Shown here: piece after piece, positions 41,795 to 50,350 of the stretch
Numbering within the stretch: the stretch's first letter is position 1
Layout: each line of letters opens with the position of its first letter
NCBI GenBank assembly: GCA_017615795.1
Contig: JAFZZK010000027.1
Coordinates: 1-57,002, forward strand
From: Bacteroidales bacterium
GTDB lineage: Bacteria; Bacteroidota; Bacteroidia; Bacteroidales; WCHB1-69
Length of the DNA stretch: 57,002 nucleotides
Direction of reading: 5' to 3'
Program-made: the position numbers and the translations under genes
The notes under the pieces: generated by a model
Databases searched by the model: none
Told to the model about the DNA's origin: nothing
The model's input: only the letters and a program-made list of their open reading frames with translations

Positions 41795-41802
41795 TATTTT
41801 TG
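41795..41802 (+). promoter_or_regulatory. -7 promoter element for the DUF4412-type gene
   Basis: TATTTTTG followed by CGCCC and preceded by TTTTTTTG, 47 bases before the ATG. A weak 4-5 bp hairpin just upstream could end the parC-peroxidase transcript. Confidence 0.7.
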
Positions 41803-41849
41803 CGCCCTGAACTTGAATTTGAATATTTTTAACTTAAATCTTTAGAAAA

Positions 41850-42557
41850 ATGAAAAAACAAATTTCCTTATGGCTTGCCGTGATCATGGTTTTCGGTGCT
41901 GTCGCTACCTTCGCACAGAAACCTTTTGCGGGTACCATTACTTTCGCCACCACTGCCGAGGGTACTGACGACCCCAATGTGGCAGCCGAACTCGCCGACA
42001 TGACCCAGGAGGTCATCGTCATGGGCAACAACACCAAGACTGTCATCAACCAAAGTGGCGTGGGAATCATCAATATCGCCAATGGCGATTACAAACTGGT
42101 GACCACAGTCATCGACATTCCCGGCTATGGCAAGTATTACATCGAACGTGACGAGAACGACATCAAGAAGAGCTTCGAGACCAACAAGTTGGATTTCAAC
42201 TATTCCGACGAGAAGATGACGATTGCCGGCTATGAGTGCAAGAAGGTCACAGTTAAGGTTACGGACTTGGAAACGGACGAGGACAACACAGTCGTCATTT
42301 GGGTTACCGACGGCCTGATGACGGGCGATGCCATTAATTTCTCCTCTTATCCCGGACTCAAGGGTTATCCCATGCGTACCGAAGTGAAACGTGACATTAA
42401 TGGTGAGGAGGTCACGCTGATCTCTTCTGCCACCAAGGTGACCCCGAGCAAGAAGATCAAATCTACGGAGTTCCTTCGTCCTTCCGATGCCACCAATATT
42501 AAGGATGCTCCTGCCGATCTCAAGGCCATGCTCGGCTTAGGCGAGGAGGAAGAGTAA
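41850..42557 (+). CDS. DUF4412-like secreted protein
   Basis: A 235-residue protein with a signal peptide ending at TFAQ (about residue 23). The mature part has the pattern of DUF4412/GLPGLI-type beta domains of Bacteroidota: FAGTITFATTAEG, IAGYECKKVTVKV, VIWVTDGL. It ends in an acidic tail. Function is unknown; it is probably periplasmic or outer-membrane associated. It has its own promoter and a strong downstream terminator. Confidence 0.82.
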   Translation: MKKQISLWLAVIMVFGAVATFAQKPFAGTITFATTAEGTDDPNVAAELADMTQEVIVMGNNTKTVINQSGVGIINIANGDYKLVTTVIDIPGYGKYYIERDENDIKKSFETNKLDFNYSDEKMTIAGYECKKVTVKVTDLETDEDNTVVIWVTDGLMTGDAINFSSYPGLKGYPMRTEVKRDINGEEVTLISSATKVTPSKKIKSTEFLRPSDATNIKDAPADLKAMLGLGEEEE

Positions 42558-42576
42558 ACAGAACAATTTATTGACT

Positions 42577-42612
42577 AAAAAAATAGCCCGCAATACCGCG
42601 GGCTATTTTTTT
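42577..42612. terminator. Bidirectional terminator between convergent genes
   Basis: A 15-bp stem, seven A-T pairs and a GC-rich part, with arms 42577-42591 and 42598-42612 and a 6-base loop. T-runs on both strands serve the DUF4412-type gene (+) and the FKBP gene (-). Confidence 0.93.
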
Positions 42613-42632
42613 AGAGTGTTGTTAGAAAGATG

Positions 42633-43676
42633 CTACTGCTTTTGTTGCATTTCCGATTCGGGTACGATGCGAAGGAACTCGACATCGAACACTAACGGGG
42701 AGTAGGGAGGAATGCTGTAGCTGCCGCGTTCTCCGTAGGCCATGCTGGAGGGAAGCAGGATCGTGGCTTTTTCGCCAACGTGCATCTTGCTGAGGGCTAT
42801 TTCCCAACCCGGGATAACCTCGTGGTTGCCGAGGGTGAAGACGAACGGCTCGTTGCGGGGCAGAGAGCTGTCGAAGACAGTGCCGTCGAGCAGTTTGCCC
42901 GTGTAGTGGACTTCGAGGTTGTCGCCGTTCTTGGGCAGCGCGCCCGTGCCTTTCTTGGTGGTGGTGATGTAGATGCCTTCGGGGGTCGGAGTGGCCTTGA
43001 TGTTGTTCTCTTTCACATACTCTTCGATTTTCTCGGCCTCTTGACTGGCACTTTCGCGCATCATTTGCTCATATTCGGCCTGCATCTGCTCAAATTCAGC
43101 CTTGGGCATCAGTCCGTATAGTTTTACGTCGGAGTAGAGCGGGGTGTCGCCGAAAGGATACTCCTGGCCTTGCATGAAGTTCTGGAAGAACTCCTGGCCG
43201 TTGAAGATGAAGGTGGCGCTGTCGCCGACGTGCATCATGCGAAGGGCGCTGTAGAAGTCGCCTTTGTAGATGGAGTCGATGATCATCTGGTTGGGCATCA
43301 TGGGGATGAGCAGGGAGTCGCCGGCGCGCAGATTGAACAGAACACCTACGAGGTCGCCCGTCTGGGGCATGGCGGCGGTATCGTTGATGTCACCGTAGAA
43401 TTGGTAGTACAGCCCGGTCTGCCGGTCCTTCTTGAAGCCTTTGTACTTGCTGAAGGCACCGGTGGCGGCGAGGATGCCGCAGATGATGCCTGCCAGCACT
43501 AAGATGCCGCAGATGATGCCGATGACAAGACCGGTCTTTTTCTTTTCGGTCGGCTTCGGAGATGTTTCTTCCACATTCTCGTGGACAGTGTTTTCAGCGT
43601 TCTCCTGGGCAGGGTTCTCCTGAGGGGTGACGTTTTCTTGGATTTCTTCTTGTTCTTGATTTTCGAATTCTGACAT
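42633..43676 (-). CDS. Membrane-anchored FKBP-type peptidyl-prolyl isomerase
   Basis: A 347-residue protein with a Glu-rich cytoplasmic N-terminus (1-46), one transmembrane helix (about 49-71) and a periplasmic part. The latter has a degenerate first FKBP-like domain (about 95-200), a Glu-rich helical spacer and a complete C-terminal FKBP domain (about 240-340). The complete domain contains EVHYTGKLLDGTVFDSS, EVIPGWEIALSKMHVGEKA and PSSMAYGERG. It should help fold exported proteins. It lies 14 bases after the GldI-like gene and is the last gene of the NrnA-GldI-FKBP run. Confidence 0.9.
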   Translation of the reverse strand: MSEFENQEQEEIQENVTPQENPAQENAENTVHENVEETSPKPTEKKKTGLVIGIICGILVLAGIICGILAATGAFSKYKGFKKDRQTGLYYQFYGDINDTAAMPQTGDLVGVLFNLRAGDSLLIPMMPNQMIIDSIYKGDFYSALRMMHVGDSATFIFNGQEFFQNFMQGQEYPFGDTPLYSDVKLYGLMPKAEFEQMQAEYEQMMRESASQEAEKIEEYVKENNIKATPTPEGIYITTTKKGTGALPKNGDNLEVHYTGKLLDGTVFDSSLPRNEPFVFTLGNHEVIPGWEIALSKMHVGEKATILLPSSMAYGERGSYSIPPYSPLVFDVEFLRIVPESEMQQKQ

Positions 43677-43690
43677 GTTGTTGTTATTTT

Positions 43691-44242
43691 TTAGTTATGT
43701 GAATGCAGGATAATGGTGTCGATGGTGATGGCGACGGGCACTCTGCCGATGATCCTGTTGCCGTCGCCGGCCACGCCATAGGCGAGGTGCGAAGGGATTA
43801 CGAGCCGGGCCTTGGCGCCGGGGCGCAGCATTTGCACGGCTTCGTGCAACCCGGCAATCTCCTCGGAACGCCCCACGGTGAACTCCTTGACCCCGTCTTG
43901 GCCGGAGCTGTACACCAGCTCGCCCGACAGCAGGAAGGTCTTGTACTGGAGCTCCACGCGGTCGCCCTCTTGGAAGAGGTCGCCTTCGCCGGCCCTGAGA
44001 ATCTCAATACGCAGTCCCGTGCCGGTCTTGGTTGTGTTCCATCCATATCGCTTGATGAAGAGGTCGATTTCTTCGCTTTCCCACTGCACGATCTTTTTGT
44101 TGCCCTCCACGTAGGGGGCATTCTTGTCGGTGGCCGCCTCTTGTGTGGTGGTCACAACCTGACCGGTCTGACGGTCATGGCAGGCGTATGACAGAGAGAG
44201 CAGTAGCAGCAGGGACAATATGGTTCGCGGACTGGCCTTCAA
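43691..44242 (-). CDS. gldI: GldI-like FKBP-type isomerase lipoprotein
   Basis: A 183-residue lipoprotein (lipobox LSYAC) with a pre-domain EEIDLFIKRYGW, as in gliding-associated GldI, and a C-terminal FKBP domain (VELQYKTFLLSGELVYSS, then IPSHLAYGVAGDG). GldI is needed for gliding and T9SS function in Flavobacterium. Here the role is inferred as folding of T9SS or outer-membrane proteins. The start codon is TTG at 44242; no ATG lies upstream in frame, and this start gives a good signal peptide. It is 36 bases after the nrnA gene. Confidence 0.8.
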   Translation of the reverse strand: MKASPRTILSLLLLLSLSYACHDRQTGQVVTTTQEAATDKNAPYVEGNKKIVQWESEEIDLFIKRYGWNTTKTGTGLRIEILRAGEGDLFQEGDRVELQYKTFLLSGELVYSSGQDGVKEFTVGRSEEIAGLHEAVQMLRPGAKARLVIPSHLAYGVAGDGNRIIGRVPVAITIDTIILHSHN

Positions 44243-44278
44243 AGTGTGGATTCTGCGGATGGGTGGGGGACAAGGTTG

Positions 44279-45301
44279 CTAAATGGAGAAATTTTTTTCC
44301 GCCAATTCGCGGGCAGCCTTCTCAAAATGCTCGCAGGCCTCCTCTATGGAGCCGTTGAAGAATGCGCCGGCGGCGTTGTGGTGACCGCCGCCGTTGTAGT
44401 ATTTGCGGGCGAACTTGTTGACGTCGACAGGCCCCATGGAGCGGAAGGAGACACGGATGCGGTTCTCGCGTTCCACGAAGAAGGCGGTGTAGTGGATGTC
44501 CTGTATGGAAAGGCCATAGTTGACGAACCCTTCGGTGTCACCGATCTGGAAGTTGTTGTCAATAAGGTCTTGTTTGCTGAGATACATGTAGGAGACGCCG
44601 AGCTCAGGCATGACTTTCATGCGCTGGGAGAGGGCCAAGCCAAGCAGTTTCATGCGGCTGATCGTGTAGTTGTCATACACCTTGCGGTGGATGGCCTCGC
44701 CGTTGACGCCGGAGGCGATGATCTTGCGGAGCACATCGTAGGTGCTGGGCTGGTCGCACGCGTAGGTCACGGAGCCTGTGTCGGTGATGATGCCCACGTA
44801 GAGGGCTTCGGCAATGGGTCTGGTGAATTTGCGTTTGGGGGCGAGGTACTTGTAGAGGAAATTGTAGACTAATTCTGCCGCGGAGCTGGTCTTGGCGGTA
44901 GAGTACATGATGTCGCACTCAATGTCGGGCTGCACATGGTGGTCAATGAGCACTTTGAAGCCTTTGGCCTTGATGATGGTCTTTTCGAGGTCTTGTCCGG
45001 CGCGGTGCGGCATGTTCATGTCAACCACGAAGAGGATGTCTGCCTCTTTGATGGCTTTGCGTGCAGCGGTGAGATGCTCCTGAGCCACAATGATCTCCTT
45101 CGCGCCCTCCATCCAGTGCAGGAAGTCCGGGAACGGGTTGGGGGAGATGACGGACACTTCGTAGCCGTCGTCCTTGAAATAGTGGTACAGAGCCAAAGCC
45201 GAGCCCACTGCATCCCCATCAGGGTTGAAATGAAAGACGATGGCAATTTTGCGAGCCTCTTTCAGAGTGTTCTTGAATAGTTGAATTTCCTGTTTCTTCA
45301 A
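44279..45301 (-). CDS. nrnA: DHH-family phosphoesterase (NrnA-like)
   Basis: A 340-residue cytoplasmic enzyme of the DHH/DHHA1 family that degrades very short RNAs and/or phosphoadenosine phosphate. Motifs seen are FNPDGDAVGSALAL, FVVDMNMPHR, VLIDHHVQ and a C-terminal DHHA1 part with NGGGHHNAAGA-like YYNGGGHHNAAGA. The start is TTG at 45301, because no in-frame ATG precedes it; the leader from the predicted promoter is about 17 bases. First gene of the NrnA-GldI-FKBP operon. Confidence 0.92.
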   Translation of the reverse strand: MKKQEIQLFKNTLKEARKIAIVFHFNPDGDAVGSALALYHYFKDDGYEVSVISPNPFPDFLHWMEGAKEIIVAQEHLTAARKAIKEADILFVVDMNMPHRAGQDLEKTIIKAKGFKVLIDHHVQPDIECDIMYSTAKTSSAAELVYNFLYKYLAPKRKFTRPIAEALYVGIITDTGSVTYACDQPSTYDVLRKIIASGVNGEAIHRKVYDNYTISRMKLLGLALSQRMKVMPELGVSYMYLSKQDLIDNNFQIGDTEGFVNYGLSIQDIHYTAFFVERENRIRVSFRSMGPVDVNKFARKYYNGGGHHNAAGAFFNGSIEEACEHFEKAARELAEKNFSI

Positions 45302-45322
45302 AACATCGATGTTTAAGGCTGC

Positions 45323-45330
45323 AAAAGTAC
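45323..45330 (-). promoter_or_regulatory. -7 promoter element for the NrnA-GldI-FKBP operon
   Basis: Minus-strand TACTTTTG followed by CAGCC. It is preceded by G and the 8-base U-tract of the upstream terminator. Confidence 0.72.
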
Positions 45331-45331
45331 A

Positions 45332-45362
45332 AAAAAAAGGGACACCGATAAAGTGCCCCTTG
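45332..45362 (-). terminator. Terminator of the glycine-rich/FISUMP gene
   Basis: A 9-bp stem with one G-U pair (minus arms 45354-45362 and 45338-45346), a 7-base loop, then eight U. It abuts the next gene's -7 element. Confidence 0.8.
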
Positions 45363-45388
45363 TGGTTTTGAATTATAAATGTTCAGAT

Positions 45389-46882
45389 TTAGTTGGCTCT
45401 CTTTACGCAGCGTACACTAAAGCCACGGCCCTTGTCGTACGTTTTGGTGATGGATTGCGGGCAGGTATGCGTGATCTCAGAGCAGACACCGTTTTGCACG
45501 ATGGCACCGGTAGAGACGGTCCAGAAGTCGGTTTGGCTGAGAATGTTCTCGTAGCGATCGATGTCGTTGTTGTAGAAGCCGGAACCTTTGGCATTGAATC
45601 CAGAACCAGGGTTGTTGCCGGCATAGCCGGGCAACCAGGTGGTGCCATCAGGCACGATGGAGCCCTCGGTGGGGTTGCAGGTGTAAGATACGACAGGGTT
45701 GCTGCATGTGGAGGAAGCCGCGGATTTGATGACAGCTTCCAGGTTGGGGACAACACAGTTGCTGCCCACAAGGGTTGCGCTTTGTTCCGGCACGGTGCTG
45801 AATGTGACGGTCGGGGAAAGAGTGGTGAAAGAACCATTTTTCACATCGCTCTCGCAACCGAATCCGTCCTTTACTTTCAAAGAATAATCGTATTTGGAGC
45901 CGCAGTTGGGTGTTGTTGCAGACACGGTGGCGTTGGCATTTGTGCCGGTGGCACCGGTCCATGTGTATTCCGTGATGGTGCCAGATGAGGTGGGGCTGGC
46001 CGTCAAAGGATAGGATGTCTGTCCAGGACAGAGGTCTGTCGGTGTTGTAATGCTGTTTACAACAGGCTTGTCTTTCGCATTGACCGAATAGATGTTTGCG
46101 GATGTTCGTTTACATGTCGAAGAATAGTCGGCCATATAGCGTATCTTGTAGTATTGGTTCACCGTGAGCGTATAGGGGGATGTGATGTTGGACCACGTGG
46201 AACCATTGTCGTCAGACATCTGCCAGGTTACGTTATAAGAGGTGTTCTCTGTTAAGTCAAGGGTTACGGAGCTTCCTGTGCAAACATTTGTATCTGTTTT
46301 ACCATCAACGGTTACGATGCCATAGTCGGCCTCGTCGGGATGTATTACATGGACAACATTGGTGTAAACGAGGTCGCAGCCGGAACGGGAATAGACTCTT
46401 CTGTAGTAGCCGGAATTGTTTGTGGTGTTGGTTTCGCTTGTCCCCGACATGGTGGTCCAGTTGTTTCCGTCGGTGGAAGATTGCCAAGAATAGTTGCAAA
46501 CGCCTGTACCTGTGGCTGCAGTGATATTGGTGAGGGTTACGATAGGTGTGGAGGAGCAGTTCCATGCTGATTGTGATATTTCACCCGGGGTCAGGTCGCA
46601 GGCTGCTACCGTGTAGGAGATGCGGACAACACCTGCATGGCCGTAGCCGCCAGTATGCCACTGGTATGCCACGCCGCCTTTGGAACCGCCGCCACCGCCA
46701 CCGGAAACAGTGTAGTCTGCATCCGATTTCCCTTCCACAAATCCGCCGGCTCCACCGCCGCCAATGGCTTCGATGGTAATCTTGTAAACGTTAGTAGGCA
46801 CGGTCCAAGTGCCGCTGCTGGTAAAAGTTTGTGATTGTGCCATCAAGAGGTTTGCGAGGCCTCCCAGCAGCACAAAAGCCAT
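45389..46882 (-). CDS. Secreted glycine-rich / FISUMP-tailed protein (signal peptide frameshifted)
   Basis: A 497-residue reading frame from the ATG at 46882. It has a short hydrophobic leader ending LLMAQ, then a glycine-rich fold (FTSSGTWTVPTNVYKITIEAIGGGG), Ig-like/fibronectin-like beta domains, and a C-terminal part of Fibrobacter major paralogous (FISUMP) type (SGFNAKGSGF, then KGRGFSVRCVK). No T9SS tail is seen. The leader lacks a basic n-region. An ATG at 46921 starts MNFKLFAEKFR in another frame and stops at TAA. Adding one base in a T5 or A5 run would join it to the long frame and give a full signal peptide. The gene is thus frameshifted at its 5' end, phase-variable or misassembled. 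Confidence 0.75.
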   Translation of the reverse strand: MAFVLLGGLANLLMAQSQTFTSSGTWTVPTNVYKITIEAIGGGGAGGFVEGKSDADYTVSGGGGGGSKGGVAYQWHTGGYGHAGVVRISYTVAACDLTPGEISQSAWNCSSTPIVTLTNITAATGTGVCNYSWQSSTDGNNWTTMSGTSETNTTNNSGYYRRVYSRSGCDLVYTNVVHVIHPDEADYGIVTVDGKTDTNVCTGSSVTLDLTENTSYNVTWQMSDDNGSTWSNITSPYTLTVNQYYKIRYMADYSSTCKRTSANIYSVNAKDKPVVNSITTPTDLCPGQTSYPLTASPTSSGTITEYTWTGATGTNANATVSATTPNCGSKYDYSLKVKDGFGCESDVKNGSFTTLSPTVTFSTVPEQSATLVGSNCVVPNLEAVIKSAASSTCSNPVVSYTCNPTEGSIVPDGTTWLPGYAGNNPGSGFNAKGSGFYNNDIDRYENILSQTDFWTVSTGAIVQNGVCSEITHTCPQSITKTYDKGRGFSVRCVKRAN

Positions 46883-46921
46883 GATTAACGAAATTTTTCC
46901 GCAAAAAGTTTGAAATTCATT
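46883..46921 (-). other. Out-of-frame start of the signal peptide
   Basis: ATG at 46921 followed by 10 more codons and TAA. The two homopolymers that could restore the frame are at 46904-46908 (A5 on plus) and 46895-46899 (T5 on plus). Confidence 0.6.
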
Positions 46922-47010
46922 TTTTTAAGTTTTTGATATCAAATTAGTAATTGTATTCCATTAACAGTTAGATATTTATAAACACCATTGGCTTTTTGGC
47001 GCGAAGTCGG

Positions 47011-47018
47011 CAAAGATA
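47011..47018 (-). promoter_or_regulatory. -7 promoter element for the glycine-rich/FISUMP gene
   Basis: Minus-strand TATCTTTG followed by CCGAC. It lies 89 bases upstream of the ATG at 46921, supporting that ATG as the original start. Confidence 0.68.
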
Positions 47019-47156
47019 TGTTTTTTAATTAATTGCTATATGCAAATATTTTTTGTTACTTTATTTATTAAAACAAAGTAAAATGTTGATTTATAGAAAT
47101 GTATGAGTGCTGAAAATGAGACAGCCTGTGGCGTCGTGCGATGTCTTGTTTCCCAA

Positions 47157-48527
47157 TTATTTTCCAATGCAGAACTTCCCGAAGATGTTGTCCAACAGCT
47201 CGTCGGTGGAGACGCTCCCCGTAAGGGTACCGATGTCGTACAAGGCTACGCGTATCTCCTCGGCAACCAAGTCAGTGGACAGCTGTGATGCAAGTCCGTC
47301 GCGGATGCGGGCGAGTGTGTCGCCAATGCCGCTCAGCAGCGCGTAGTGCCGCTCGTTGGTCAGCAGCGAGAGATCCTGTATGCGGTGTGCCCGCACATAT
47401 TGTGCCAACCGCTCCTCAATGTCGCCGAGGTTCACGCGCCGCTTGGCGGAGATGAACAGGGTGCCGCCGTCGTGCCACTCCTTGTAGTCGGAGGGCAGGC
47501 TCTCTAACTCGTCAATCTTGTTGGCGACGACGATGAACTCTTTGTCGATGAGGGCATGGTCGCGTTTGAAACCTTCAATCTCTGCCTGGCATTCATGAAG
47601 GTCCGTGTCGGTGGCGTCCACGAGGTAGAGCACCACGGAGGCTTGTTCCACGGCTTGGCGCGTGCGCTCGATGCCGATGGCCTCCACGGTGTCGTCCGAT
47701 TCCCGCAGGCCGGCGGTGTCGATGAAGCGGAAGAGCGTGCCGTCGATGGTGAAGGTCTCCTCCACGGTGTCGCGGGTGGTGCCGGGCACGGGCGACACGA
47801 TGGCGCGCTCGTGTTGCAGGATGGCGTTGAGTAGCGTGGACTTGCCCACGTTGGGTTTGCCCACAATGGCAACGGGGATGCCGCGCTTCAGCACGTTCCC
47901 CAATTTGAAGGATTGGACCAGGCGCGACACTTCGCCCTCCATCTCGTCCAACAAAGCCATCAGTTCGCTGCGGTCGGCGAACTCCACGTCCTCCTCGCTG
48001 AAATCGAGTTCCAGTTCCAGCAGGGAGGCCATCTGCACGAAGCGGTCGCGGAGCTGGCGCATGCGTTTGGAGAAATCGCCCCGCAGTTGGCGGATGGCCA
48101 GCCGGTGGGTGGTTTCCGACTGCGACTCGATGAGGTCTGCCACGGCTTCGGCCTGAGGGAGGTCGAGTTTGCCGTGCAGGAAGGCGCGCTGCGTGAATTC
48201 GCCGGGTTCGGCCAGACGGCAGCCTTGTTCGACCAACAGCTCCAATATGCGCTTCTGGACGAAGAGCGAGCCGTGGCACGCAATCTCCACCATGTCCTCG
48301 CCCGTGTAGGAGCGGGGCGACGAGAACTTGGTCACCACCACCTCATCCAGCAGTTGCCCGTTGTCGTATAGTTGGGCGAAGCGGGCGTTCTGCGCCGGCA
48401 GTGACAGAATGTCTATGTGGGGGAAGAGTTGTGCCGCGATGGGGAAGGAGTTTTCACCGGAGGTGCGGACGATGGCGATGGCCCCGATACCCGAGGGGGT
48501 GGAAATGGCGCAGATGGTCGTTGACAT
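47157..48527 (-). CDS. mnmE: tRNA modification GTPase MnmE (TrmE)
   Basis: A 456-residue protein that works with MnmG to modify the wobble uridine (position 34) of some tRNAs. The N-terminal tetrahydrofolate-binding domain starts STTICAISTPSGIGAIAIVR. The G domain (about 215-370) holds GKPNVGKSTLLNAIL, DTAGLRESDD and NKIDEL. The C-terminus ends in the catalytic-cysteine motif FCIGK. The ATG at 48527 was chosen; the earlier in-frame ATG would overlap the promoter. Monocistronic, with its own promoter. The gap after it, to the glycine-rich gene, is AT-rich, with only a weak 6-bp hairpin. Confidence 0.96.
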   Translation of the reverse strand: MSTTICAISTPSGIGAIAIVRTSGENSFPIAAQLFPHIDILSLPAQNARFAQLYDNGQLLDEVVVTKFSSPRSYTGEDMVEIACHGSLFVQKRILELLVEQGCRLAEPGEFTQRAFLHGKLDLPQAEAVADLIESQSETTHRLAIRQLRGDFSKRMRQLRDRFVQMASLLELELDFSEEDVEFADRSELMALLDEMEGEVSRLVQSFKLGNVLKRGIPVAIVGKPNVGKSTLLNAILQHERAIVSPVPGTTRDTVEETFTIDGTLFRFIDTAGLRESDDTVEAIGIERTRQAVEQASVVLYLVDATDTDLHECQAEIEGFKRDHALIDKEFIVVANKIDELESLPSDYKEWHDGGTLFISAKRRVNLGDIEERLAQYVRAHRIQDLSLLTNERHYALLSGIGDTLARIRDGLASQLSTDLVAEEIRVALYDIGTLTGSVSTDELLDNIFGKFCIGK

Positions 48528-48546
48528 GACATTTTTTTTTGAGCGG

Positions 48547-48554
48547 CAAACATA
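48547..48554 (-). promoter_or_regulatory. -7 promoter element for mnmE
   Basis: Minus-strand TATGTTTG followed by CCGC, preceded by G and the T-run of the upstream terminator, 20 bases before the ATG. Confidence 0.72.
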
Positions 48555-48555
48555 C

Positions 48556-48588
48556 AAAAAAAAAGGCAGCGGGGATGCGCTGCCTTTT
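48556..48588 (-). terminator. Terminator of the small lipoprotein gene
   Basis: A 10-bp stem (48561-48570 with 48579-48588), 8-base loop, and a U-run of nine bases on the minus strand reaching the mnmE -7 element. Confidence 0.88.
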
Positions 48589-48619
48589 GCAATATTTCAT
48601 TGAGTGTTTGTGTCTGGAA

Positions 48620-49030
48620 TTAATCTTCCACGTTGTCTATTTCGTCCACGTATGTGAGGTCGCCGTCTGCATCGAGGTAGAACTTGGTTTTTTCCAAGGG
48701 GGTGTTGTCTTTTCTGTAGAGGGAGTAGTAGAAGTAGTCGTTGGCGCCCATGTGAACTTTAAGTTCGTTGCCGTGGGCAAGAATGGCGAGCTTGGATTCG
48801 GTGAATTTTGTTTCGGCTTTCAGATCGGTGTAGCGTTCGTCGTTGCCATTGAAAGTGTATTCGCCTTCCCAGAACAGGTTGATGGTGCCTAACACAGCGT
48901 TGGCGGCCACTTGGTCGTCATGCTGGGCGAAATTGAAGTCAACGGTAGTGTAGTAGGTGTGCTGGTCTCTGTTGCAGCTTGTGAAGAGCATGGCGCAGCA
49001 AACAATTGCGAATAAAGCGATTTTTTTCAT
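48620..49030 (-). CDS. Small lipoprotein of unknown function
   Basis: A 136-residue lipoprotein (lipobox LFTSC, Cys19). The mature part is rich in Asp, Tyr and Phe with beta-type patterns (TYYTTVDFNFAQ, YFYYSLYRKDNT) and an acidic end. No family is recognised. It lies 72 bases after kbl on the same strand and may be read with it; no separate -7 element is seen. Confidence 0.75.
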   Translation of the reverse strand: MKKIALFAIVCCAMLFTSCNRDQHTYYTTVDFNFAQHDDQVAANAVLGTINLFWEGEYTFNGNDERYTDLKAETKFTESKLAILAHGNELKVHMGANDYFYYSLYRKDNTPLEKTKFYLDADGDLTYVDEIDNVED

Positions 49031-49102
49031 CTTTAGGTGTTGTTTTGTTAGAATAGTGTAGTGTAAACGAAATAGTGATGGAATTATTGTGCTGGCATGT
49101 TT

Positions 49103-50293
49103 TTAGTGGATGACGCCGAGTTCCTTGCCGATCTTGGTGAATGCGGCGATGCACTTGTCGAGGTGCTCGGGCTCGTGAGCGGCGGAGATTTGGACGCGGA
49201 TACGGGCCTGGTCTTTCGGCACGACGGGATAGTAGAAGCCCGTGACGTAGATGCCTTCTTCCTGCAGCTTGGCAGCCATCACCTGGGAGAGTTTCGCGTC
49301 ATAGAGCATGACGGCGCAGATGGCAGACTCGGTCGGCTTGATGTCGAAGCCGGCGGCTTTCATCTTGGCCACGAAATACTCGGTGTTGCTGTGCAGCTTG
49401 TCTTGCAGCTCGTTGGTTTCGGACATGATGTCGACCATCTTGCATCCGGCAGCGGCGACCATGGGAGGAATGGAGTTGGAGAAAAGGTAGGGACGGGAGC
49501 GTTGACGCAGCATGTCGATGATCTCCTTCTTGCCGGTGGTGAAGCCGCCGATGGCGCCACCGAAGGCTTTGCCGAGCGTGCCGGTGAGGATCTCGATCTT
49601 GCCGCGCAGGTTGTAGCGCTCGGTCACGCCGCGGCCGGTCTGGCCGACCACGCCGGCGGAGTGGGACTCGTCGACCATGACCATGGCATCGTATTTCTGG
49701 GCCAGTTCATAGATCTTGTCGAGCGGGCACACGTTGCCGTCCATGGAGAATACGCCGTCGGTGACGATGATGCGGAAGCGTTGGGCCTGGGCTGCCTTGA
49801 GTTGTTCCTCGAGGTCTGCCATGTCGGCATTTTTATAGCGATAGCGCACGGCTTTGCAAAGGCGCACGCCGTCGATGATGGAAGCGTGGTTGAGGGCGTC
49901 GGAGATGATGGCGTCCTGGTCGGTGAGCAGAGGCTCGAACACGCCGCCGTTGGCATCGAAGCAGGCAGCGTAGAGGATGGTGTCCTCAGTGCCGAAGAAC
50001 TCGGCGATTTTCTTCTCCAAGGCCTTGTGCAGGTCGGAGCAGCCGCAGATGAAACGCACGGAGGCCATGCCGTAGCCGTGGGTGTCGAGGGCTTCCTTGG
50101 CAGCGGCAATCAACTTGGGGTTGTTGGCCAAGCCGAGGTAGTTGTTGGCGCAGAAGTTCAGCACGTGGCTGCCGTCTTGCAATACGATCTCGCCGCTTTG
50201 GGGGGAGACGATGATGCGTTCGTTCTTGTACAAGCCAGCATCCTTGATGTCGGCCAATTCTTTCTGAAGATGTTGTTGAAAGTTCGTGTACAT
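49103..50293 (-). CDS. kbl: Glycine C-acetyltransferase (2-amino-3-ketobutyrate CoA ligase)
   Basis: A 396-residue PLP enzyme of the alpha-oxoamine synthase family that cleaves 2-amino-3-oxobutyrate with CoA to glycine and acetyl-CoA, in threonine breakdown. The PLP lysine is K242 in LTGTLGKAFGG, close to K244 of the E. coli enzyme. MVDESHSAGVVG and NFCANNYLGLA are typical. No threonine dehydrogenase gene is adjacent. A candidate -7 element overlaps the end of the GH57 gene upstream. Confidence 0.95.
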   Translation of the reverse strand: MYTNFQQHLQKELADIKDAGLYKNERIIVSPQSGEIVLQDGSHVLNFCANNYLGLANNPKLIAAAKEALDTHGYGMASVRFICGCSDLHKALEKKIAEFFGTEDTILYAACFDANGGVFEPLLTDQDAIISDALNHASIIDGVRLCKAVRYRYKNADMADLEEQLKAAQAQRFRIIVTDGVFSMDGNVCPLDKIYELAQKYDAMVMVDESHSAGVVGQTGRGVTERYNLRGKIEILTGTLGKAFGGAIGGFTTGKKEIIDMLRQRSRPYLFSNSIPPMVAAAGCKMVDIMSETNELQDKLHSNTEYFVAKMKAAGFDIKPTESAICAVMLYDAKLSQVMAAKLQEEGIYVTGFYYPVVPKDQARIRVQISAAHEPEHLDKCIAAFTKIGKELGVIH

Positions 50294-50350
50294 TTCTTTT
50301 GTTGTTTTATTATATTATTGTATAGAGAATACGACTCTGTTGTCTATGCT

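Noticed and set aside
47019-47156. Terminator after mnmE
   Set aside because: A 6-bp AT-only stem with a 12-base loop; not convincing as an intrinsic terminator.
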